Program-made: the position numbers and the translations under genes
Assembly: GCA_003131625.1 (NCBI GenBank)
Contig: PKVY01000130.1
Location: 32,507-67,356 of the forward strand
Length of the DNA: 34,850 nt
DNA from: Acidobacterium sp.
GTDB lineage: Bacteria; Acidobacteriota; Terriglobia; Terriglobales; Acidobacteriaceae
Direction: 5' to 3'
Part shown: positions 26,546-34,850 of the stretch, piece after piece
How the letters are laid out: every line of letters begins with the position of its first letter
Position numbering within the stretch: position 1 is the first letter of the stretch
Notes under the pieces: model-generated
The model's input: the letters and a program-made list of their open reading frames with translations, nothing else
Told to the model about the DNA's origin: nothing
Databases searched by the model: none

Positions 26546-27568
26546 TCAGATCTCCATAACGGAGTCTTCAATCGCCCGGCGAACATTGCCTTCGGCGCGC
26601 GCTAACCGCCGCACCGCTTCGGGCTTATCGACGCCGGCCTTCAGCATCACCAGAGCCACCGGCACGCTGCGTCCGGCGGATTTGATCACTTCCACAGCCT
26701 TGTCGCGCTCCACGCCGCAGGCCCGCATCAGGATGCCGATGCCGCGCTCGATCAGCTTCGAGTTGTGCATGTGCACGTTCACCATCAGGTTCTCGTACAC
26801 ATAGCCGAGCCGCGTCATGGCGCCGGTGGTGATCATGTTGGTGATCATCTTCTGCGCCGTGGCCGCCTTCAGGCGCGTCGATCCGGAGATGACCTCCGGC
26901 CCAACCTCGGCCACAATGGCGGTTTCCGCCGCCTGGCCCAAAGGCGTGTTGGGATTGCAGGTAATGCAAGCCGTCTTCGCCCCGAGGGTCCGCGCATAAG
27001 CCACGGCGGCGACGACGTACGGCGTCCGTCCGCTCGCCGACAGTCCGATCACGACGTCTTTGCGGCTCGGACGGCGGCGCGCGATGTCGCGCTTGCCCAG
27101 TTCTTCGGAATCTTCGTTGACCTCGACCGGCGAGGCCAGCGCCTTCGGCCCGCCCGCCATGATGTACTGCACGGTCTGCGGGCTGGTCGAGAAATAGGCT
27201 GGAATTTCGCAGGCGTCGAGCGCCGCGAGCCGGCCGCTGGACCCGGCCCCGATGTAAATCAGGCGTCCGCCCTCGCGCAGGCTGTGCGCCACCATGTCGA
27301 TGACCTGCGCGATCTCCGGAATCGCCTTCTTCACCGCTGCCGCAACCTTCTGATCTTCCTGGTTGATGGTGCGGGCGATTTCTACGGCCGAGCGGGTGTC
27401 GAGTCCGCGAGTGGCCTCGTTGGCCTTTTCAGTCGGCAGATCATGGATGCTGGCCGGCGACCCGTTCGATCCATTCAACCCGCTCGAACCATTCGAACCG
27501 TTCGAACCGTTGGATCCGTGTTTCGCGCCTTCGCCGGCCTCAGCGTGTGGATTGAGTGTAGTTCCCAT
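26546..27568 (-). CDS. murQ: N-acetylmuramic acid 6-phosphate etherase
   Basis: Cleaves the lactyl ether of MurNAc-6-phosphate to give GlcNAc-6-phosphate and lactate in cell-wall recycling. 340 residues. SIS-domain core with LIYIGAGSSGRLAALDACE, the family hallmark, then VVIGLSASGRTPYV and STRLKAATAQKMITNM. The start at 27568 (AGGA four bases upstream) is preferred to a GTG at 27598. Residues 18-38 are an unusual Gly/Ser/Asn-rich linker (NGSNGS repeats) before the conserved TEKANEATRGLD. It is preceded on the same strand, 146 bases away, by the ABC ATPase gene. Confidence 0.94.
   Translation of the reverse strand: MGTTLNPHAEAGEGAKHGSNGSNGSNGSSGLNGSNGSPASIHDLPTEKANEATRGLDTRSAVEIARTINQEDQKVAAAVKKAIPEIAQVIDMVAHSLREGGRLIYIGAGSSGRLAALDACEIPAYFSTSPQTVQYIMAGGPKALASPVEVNEDSEELGKRDIARRRPSRKDVVIGLSASGRTPYVVAAVAYARTLGAKTACITCNPNTPLGQAAETAIVAEVGPEVISGSTRLKAATAQKMITNMITTGAMTRLGYVYENLMVNVHMHNSKLIERGIGILMRACGVERDKAVEVIKSAGRSVPVALVMLKAGVDKPEAVRRLARAEGNVRRAIEDSVMEI
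27458..27517 (-). repeat. 9-bp tandem repeat coding for Asn-Gly-Ser units in murQ
   Basis: Six or seven imperfect copies of AACGGTTCG (minus strand) give NGS/NGL units near the N-terminus. The unit is a whole number of codons, so copy-number change would keep the frame. Sequence drift between copies suggests it is not recent. Confidence 0.75.
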
Positions 27569-27714
27569 TTTTCCTGGGTTTTGACCGTACAAGCCCACTT
27601 CAAGTCTAACTCGTTATCCCCTGCACAGCCTGTCAATAATTATCGGACGAATGTTGTAGTTCGTTGTCACCGATTTGTCATGGGCGCGGCATAAGCCCTG
27701 TTCCCACAGTGGTC

Positions 27715-28428
27715 CTACCAGCTATGGCGTCCCACCGATCCCTGCCCTGTTTCGATGCCGCGAATCTGCCCATCGCGCATGTGAATAATGCGGTCGGCAA
27801 TCGTCGCAGCCTCGGGATTATGGGTGATCATCAGCACCGTTTGATGCAATTCCTGGTTCGATCGCCGCAGCATCTCCAGCACTGCATCGGAATTCTCAGT
27901 ATCCAGGTTTCCCGTTGGCTCGTCAGCCAGAACGATCGCCGGTCGCGCGATCAGCGCGCGCGCGATCGCCACCCGCTGCTGTTCCCCACCCGACAACTCC
28001 GAAGGACGATGATCGAGACGGCCCCCGATATTCAGCAACTCGGCGAGCTGCGACAGAAATTCTGCGTCCAGAGGCTCGCTGTGTTCCGCAATCTCATGCG
28101 CGATCTCGATGTTGGCGCGCGCGGTGAGCGTGGGCAGCAGATTGAATTTCTGAAAAATGAAGCCGATCCGCGCCCGCCGCATGCGCGTGCGCTCCGCGTC
28201 GCCGAGCGTCGAAAAATCCACGCCGCCGATGATGACCCGCCCCGAAGTCGCGCGCGTCAGACCGCCCAGCAGGTAGAACAGCGTCGACTTGCCGCTGCCC
28301 GAGGGCCCGACGATGCTCACAAACTCCCCTGCTTCGATCGCAAAGGTCGCGTCGCGCAGCGCCGGAACTTCAAGCCTTCCTGAACGGTAGACTTTGCCGA
28401 GGTGCTCGGCGCGAATCATCGCATCCAC
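27715..28428 (-). CDS. ABC transporter ATP-binding protein, LolD/MacB type
   Basis: 237 residues with a complete set of ATPase motifs: Walker [10 protein letters not shown] (41-49), signature [15 protein letters not shown], Walker [13 protein letters not shown] and switch His in MITHNPE. The sequence type ([18 protein letters not shown]) is that of the LolD/MacB/FtsE group, which works with a four-helix permease to extrude lipoproteins or drugs, or in mechanotransmission. No permease gene lies next to it: downstream is murQ, upstream a response regulator. The start may be GTG 28428 or ATG 28419; neither has a clear ribosome site. Confidence 0.92.
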   Translation of the reverse strand: MDAMIRAEHLGKVYRSGRLEVPALRDATFAIEAGEFVSIVGPSGSGKSTLFYLLGGLTRATSGRVIIGGVDFSTLGDAERTRMRRARIGFIFQKFNLLPTLTARANIEIAHEIAEHSEPLDAEFLSQLAELLNIGGRLDHRPSELSGGEQQRVAIARALIARPAIVLADEPTGNLDTENSDAVLEMLRRSNQELHQTVLMITHNPEAATIADRIIHMRDGQIRGIETGQGSVGRHSW

Positions 28429-28458
28429 ATCAGCGATTGTAAATGGATGCGCGGCTTC

Positions 28459-28502
28459 CCTGACGACGCGGAGGCCGCAAACCTCGGCTACGGGTCGTCA
28501 GG
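28459..28502. repeat. 9-bp inverted repeat upstream of the ABC ATPase gene
   Basis: CCTGACGAC at 28459-28467 pairs exactly with GTCGTCAGG at 28494-28502, and GAGG/CCTC pair inside the 26-base gap. It lies between the response regulator stop and the ATPase start. It may be a terminator-like hairpin for the former or a leader/operator for the latter; no U-tract is seen. Confidence 0.45.
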
Positions 28503-28533
28503 AAATGAATCCCCCATGAATTCTCGCCACCGG

Positions 28534-28983
28534 TCAGGATGCGATGGCGTGTGCGACCGGATCGAACGTGGCGGCATCCGGCGAACCATACACGGGCCGA
28601 AAGGACCTTTTCGGGCCGCGCTTGCGCGCGATCATCACCCGAATCCTCTCCAGCATCTCCCCCGGCGTCGAAGTCCCCTTCGGCAGAAACGCATCGGCGC
28701 GGTTGCCGTGGTCGTAAGCCTTCACGCTGCCGCTGATCAGGATCATCGGCACCTCCGGCGCGATTTCCTTCATGCGCCGCACCATCTCGTTCCCGTCCAT
28801 GTGCGGCATCACCAGATCGCTCAGAACCAGATCGACCCCGCCGGCACGGAACCGCTCCACGGCCTCGGCCCCATTGTGGGCGGCCACCACGCGGTAGCCC
28901 CCGCGGGTTTCCAGCAAAAACTTGCGCACCGCCAGGGCCTGCTCATTGTCGTCAACGCAGAGAATTGTCTTTTTTGGTCTCAT
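28534..28983 (-). CDS. Single-domain response regulator (CheY-like receiver)
   Basis: 149 residues: receiver domain with acidic pair D11-D12 (ILCVDDN), phospho-acceptor D56 (VLSDLVMP), switch Ser84 (MILISGS) and Lys102 (FLPKG). There is no output domain; the last 30 residues are basic (ARKRGPKRSFRPVYG) and probably disordered. Start 28983 is used because AGGAG lies just upstream. No histidine kinase is in the window, so it is an orphan. The single-receiver form with the VSDLVMPHMDG motif is typical of regulators working by protein contact. Confidence 0.92.
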   Translation of the reverse strand: MRPKKTILCVDDNEQALAVRKFLLETRGGYRVVAAHNGAEAVERFRAGGVDLVLSDLVMPHMDGNEMVRRMKEIAPEVPMILISGSVKAYDHGNRADAFLPKGTSTPGEMLERIRVMIARKRGPKRSFRPVYGSPDAATFDPVAHAIAS

Positions 28984-29551
28984 GTCTCTCCTGGCAAAAT
29001 CCCGCGCGAGCGGGAGCATTGCAGCAGGGCGCGCGGCAGAGGCGCACCCGTCAGCGGGTTTCCGTGGACCGCATCCGCGGCGTCCCGGCATTTTGCGCCG
29101 TCGCCTGGCTTGCCACAGGCGCGGCGTCTCGTGCCCGCCGAGACGCGGGATGCGGGGAACAGAACGTCTGGCTTCGGCGTTCTCACCGCTGCTCGTGCTG
29201 GTTCCGTCTGTGTCCCGGAATGATGGCGAGTAGCGGTTGCGCCTGTGCGGCTGCGTTACCGTTCCAATTCAGTTTTCAGAGAACTCAACGTGACTTCTAA
29301 AAACGCCACGTCAGAGTACGAACAGCACCCCACCTTGGCAATGGGGAAAATCTGGCGAATATACGCTCCCTTTTTGCCCCCGCTTGCACCGCATTCTGTT
29401 ATCGCCCGATGAATATTGCCCGCGACGCGTCCCCGGTCTGTTGAAAGGGTGTGGATCACCCTGGGAAAAGGTGGGCTTTTGCAGCAATTGATGTGCGCCC
29501 CGCGGAGGGGGGCCGCCGAAACCGGACGCGGAGAGGTTTTCGTTCCGCTTC
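28984..29551. other. Intergenic stretch upstream of the response regulator
   Basis: 568 bases with no convincing gene. A 67-codon minus-strand frame (29256-29459) has no ribosome site or family character. A hairpin GCGTCTCG/CGAGACGC at 29124-29146 (8 bp perfect stem, 7-base loop) looks like an intergenic REP-type element. The part from about 29280 to 29420 is lower in GC than its surroundings. The response regulator promoter should lie here but I cannot place it. Confidence 0.5.
29124..29146. repeat. Intergenic hairpin, REP-like
   Basis: GCGTCTCG and CGAGACGC pair perfectly over 8 bp with a 7-base loop. No T run follows on either strand, so it is not a standard terminator. No second copy of the same sequence was noticed in the window. 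Confidence 0.4.
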
Positions 29552-30001
29552 TCAGTGGCGGAAGAGCTGCGTCATCATCTCCGACTGCACCTGATTCAAT
29601 TGCTGAATCGTCGCCTCCAGCGTCGGACGATCGTCGAGCGATGCGCCGGTCATCAGCTCCTTGAGGCGAAAGGCGGTGTGGCGAATCAAAATCTCCGCGT
29701 TCTTCAGCTTCTTTGCGTCGCGCAGCAGGCTCATCTGGATTTTCCCTGCGTAGCCCTGCGCGGCCTTCAGGGAGGCGGATGCCTGTTGCTGATCCCCGGC
29801 CTGATACTGTGCCGTGGCCATCTCGGTCATCGAGTGCACCAGTTCGGCGTAGATGTACGGTTGTTCGTTGGGAGAGGCGACCGCGGCCTTGGCCTGCAGG
29901 TCAGCCAGCTCGCGCGCATCCGGCGCGCGGTCGTCCATGCCATGCCCCCAGGCGAGGGAAGCGGGAAGAACCACAGCGGCGACGACTGCGACGATCCGCA
30001 C
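29552..30001 (-). CDS. Small exported protein of unknown function
   Basis: 149 residues from GTG 30001: signal peptide (RIVAVVAAVVLPASLAWGHG) and an all-helical mature part with heptad-like repeats (ELADLQAKAAVAS, QYQAGDQQQASASLKAAQG, LEATIQQLNQVQSEMMTQLF). GGAGG six bases before the GTG fixes the start; the TTG at 30034 would place the ribosome site inside the coding region. No enzyme motif. Probably a periplasmic helical protein. It lies about 160 bases after the TPR gene, on the same strand. Confidence 0.75.
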   Translation of the reverse strand: MRIVAVVAAVVLPASLAWGHGMDDRAPDARELADLQAKAAVASPNEQPYIYAELVHSMTEMATAQYQAGDQQQASASLKAAQGYAGKIQMSLLRDAKKLKNAEILIRHTAFRLKELMTGASLDDRPTLEATIQQLNQVQSEMMTQLFRH

Positions 30002-30161
30002 GGCGCACCTCCGGGGAGTGCGTTCCGAGAACAATACCGCAGTTTCCGCTCTTTGCGCTACCCATCAAGGTGGTAGGCGGCCGTAGCGTCATTCGAAAGT
30101 AACGGGCGGCCCGAACCCTGGGGGTACCAACGGAACTGCCGTTCGCCCTCCTGAGCACCGA

Positions 30162-31525
30162 TTACTTGCCAAGAGCGGCCAGCCGGTGCTTTGCCTGCCA
30201 CTCCTGATCCGGGAATTTTCCCTCAGCGGCGGCGAGGAAGCGATGGTAGTACTCCGCCGCTGCCTTGCTCTGATGAAGATTATCGTACGCGGTTGCCCAG
30301 AGAAATAGACTAGCTGGGTTCTCCTCGGCATATTTTGATCGCATCGAAAGCGCGCCGAGCTCATCCTGGTACTGGTGCGCTTCCGAGTCGGCAAAAGCAA
30401 TCCCGGACCACGCGTCCGCATCGTCCGCCCGGACCGCGACCGCCTTCCGGAAGCTCGCGATGGCCTCCCGGTAGCGCTGCAGGCGGATAAGAACCTGGCC
30501 CCGCGCGTCCAGCAGCGCCGGATCGTTGGGGGTCTGGGCAAGAAGCTGCTGGTAGAGCGCATCGGCCTCGTCCAGCTTGCCCGCCTGCAGATCCGCGTCG
30601 GCCAGCATCAGCGTCACCGATGGGCTCGTCGGCTGTAGTTTGTGCAGATTTTCAAGCACCTCCAGCGACTCCGCCTGCTTCCCCTGGCCGTTCAGGATCG
30701 AAGCCAGTTGAGCGTTCAGCGCCGGGTCGGCAGGATCGCGCCGCAGCGCCGCCTCCACCAGCGGCTGCGCATCCGCGTAGCGCTTCTCGTTGATCAGCAG
30801 GTGGGCCAGCCCCGCCGTCGCGTCGGACGAGTCAGGCTCCGCTTGCAGCGCCCTGCGGTATTCCTGCTCGGCAATTTCGCCGTCGCCCGCCGCCTCGGCA
30901 ATCTCCGCGGCCAACAGCGTGTCGGCCGGAGTTTCCGGGGTCACCTTCAGCGCCTCCACCAGCGCATCGCGCGCGCCCGTGGGGTCCGACGAGCGCAGCA
31001 GCCGCGCCAGAGCCCGATCCGCCTGCGCTTTGGCGCCCGGGTTGGGCGGATTCGGCTCCAGCTGGGCGGCCGCATCGAGCTGCTCGCGAGCACCCGCATC
31101 GCCTTTGGCCGCCAGCAGCAGTCCCAGCGCCAGACGCGACTCAAACTGCTTCGGGTCCGCCGCAATGGCCTTGCGATACCAGCCTTCGGCTGCGTCGGTG
31201 TGGCCCTGCGCATCCTCCACATACCCGCGATCGAAGAGCGCCCGAGCATCGTCGGGGTGCGCGGAAACATAAACGTCCAGGCGACTCGCGGCCAGCGCGT
31301 AATTCTTCGCCTCAATGGCGGACTCGACGTCTCCGAGCGGGTCCGACGCCGGCTTTTGCTGTTCCTGGTCGCCGCCGGTGGTCCCGGGTGGCAGCGGGAC
31401 CGGCTGCGCCACGGCAATTGTGGCCATTCCGAACAGCAGCGCCAGACAAATTCCCGGCCGCCGCGCCGTGTCGGACATCGTGCGCACACCAGCGGCCATG
31501 CAGTCCAGAAACTGCGGGTATCGTC

Positions 31526-31529
<4 letters not shown>
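30162..31529 (-). CDS. Exported TPR protein coupled to uvrA
   Basis: 455 residues from GTG 31529, with a signal peptide (GICLALLFGMATIAVAQP) and about ten TPR units (e.g. AALRRDPADPALNAQLASIL; AVRADDADAWSGIAFADSEA). The start GTG overlaps the uvrA stop by four bases (GTGA), and GAGG lies seven bases upstream; ATG codons at 31499 and 31478 are alternatives that also keep the signal peptide. The protein is predicted to scaffold other proteins in the periplasm; there is no link to DNA repair in its sequence, so the coupling to uvrA looks accidental or regulatory. Related TPR proteins occur at 12651 and 5839 but are not close copies. Confidence 0.85.
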
Positions 31530-34534
<3,005 letters not shown>

Positions 34535-34577
34535 ATTGCCTGGTCCCAGGGGTTCAGGGAAAAGTGTCCCAGTCTGA

Positions 34578-34583
34578 TTATAG
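34578..34583 (-). promoter_or_regulatory. Candidate -10 box for uvrA
   Basis: TATAAT on the minus strand, 43 bases before the TTG start. No good -35 box or SOS (LexA) box was found in the 92-base gap to the divergent gene. Confidence 0.35.
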
Positions 34584-34626
34584 GGTCCGCGCCCGGACCC
34601 TGGCTCTGTGCTAAAAATGGGAGCCT

Positions 34627-34850
34627 ATGCACCTGACCGGAGCCGCGATTCTGCTGCTGTTCATCGTCCTTTCCGCCGCCCTCATGATGTTGCTGCTCCA
34701 CCTGACGCGCGCCGGACGCATCCTCCACGAACGCATCCCCGACCGGCCCCGCCGCCGGCTTTTCCTCGCCGCGGTCAGCTTCTTCATCACCTTTCTCGGC
34801 GTGCGCCTGCTGGTCTTCGCCATCGTCCACCACGTCGGGCCCTTTGGCTT
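34627..34850 (+). CDS. Membrane protein, 5' part (runs off window)
   Basis: 74 residues are visible: MHLTGAAILLLFIVLSAALM opens a first membrane helix, then a basic loop (ERIPDRPRRR) and a second helix (LFLAAVSFFITFLGVRLLVF). GGGAG lies three to four bases before the ATG. No stop before the window ends. Divergent from uvrA with a 92-base gap. I do not recognise the family from this fragment. Confidence 0.7.
   Translation, partial: MHLTGAAILLLFIVLSAALMMLLLHLTRAGRILHERIPDRPRRRLFLAAVSFFITFLGVRLLVFAIVHHVGPFG

Noticed and set aside
29256..29459. 67-codon minus-strand reading frame
   Set aside because: No ribosome site, no family character, and no neighbour relation; likely chance in the intergenic region.

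Overview
The window is chromosomal DNA, high in GC, most likely from an Acidobacteriota species of the class Terriglobia. This is inferred from gene content, not from a database search. The pointers are an Oar-like TonB-dependent receptor with an N-terminal carboxypeptidase-regulatory-like domain, a VWA protein of the acidobacterial type, a secreted TPR protein next to an ASPIC/UnbV FG-GAP protein, many Tat-type signal peptides, and frequent GTG/TTG starts behind AGGAGG-type ribosome binding sites.

Layout. 1-2808 (+) is an arginine operon: the end of argG, argH, and a short-form N-acetylglutamate synthase overlapping argH. 2805-12033 (-) is a carbohydrate-type operon, read right to left: TonB-dependent receptor, PD40/c-type-heme/TPR protein, Rid-family protein, and a Tat-exported GH2 glycosidase. 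Two LacI-type operator palindromes lie upstream of it. The receptor carries an in-frame TGA and the PD40/TPR gene is split by a frameshift, so the operon is either decaying or contains two sequence errors. 12651-16175 (+) holds a secreted TPR protein and an FG-GAP/UnbV protein. 16219-18161 (-) is purB-ubiX. 18303-19128 (+) holds a DUF2007-like protein and a MarR regulator with a perfect palindrome over its promoter. 19170-21287 (-) holds a small membrane protein and an MFS exporter. The gap between them carries two terminators and a candidate small RNA. The MFS gene contains an in-frame REP-like palindrome. 21349-24896 (-) holds dienelactone hydrolase, the VWA protein, a GH10 xylanase and a small conserved-looking protein. 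24985-25602 (-) is a Doc-type toxin with an AbrB/MazE-type antitoxin. 25679-26524 (+) is a secreted protein with a TonB C-terminal domain. 26546-30001 (-) holds murQ, a lone LolD/MacB-type ATPase, a single-domain response regulator and a small exported protein. 30162-34534 (-) is uvrA translationally coupled to a TPR protein. A membrane protein begins at 34627 (+) and runs off the window.

Together this looks like a saprophytic, plant-polysaccharide-using soil bacterium: TonB-type uptake, GH2 and GH10 enzymes and LacI-type control, embedded among housekeeping genes (arginine, purine, flavin prenylation, DNA repair, cell-wall recycling). I did not find phage genes, transposases, CRISPR arrays, rRNA or tRNA. 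The least explained parts are the receptor / heme-PD40-TPR / Rid / GH2 operon and the candidate small RNA near 19.7-19.86 kb.
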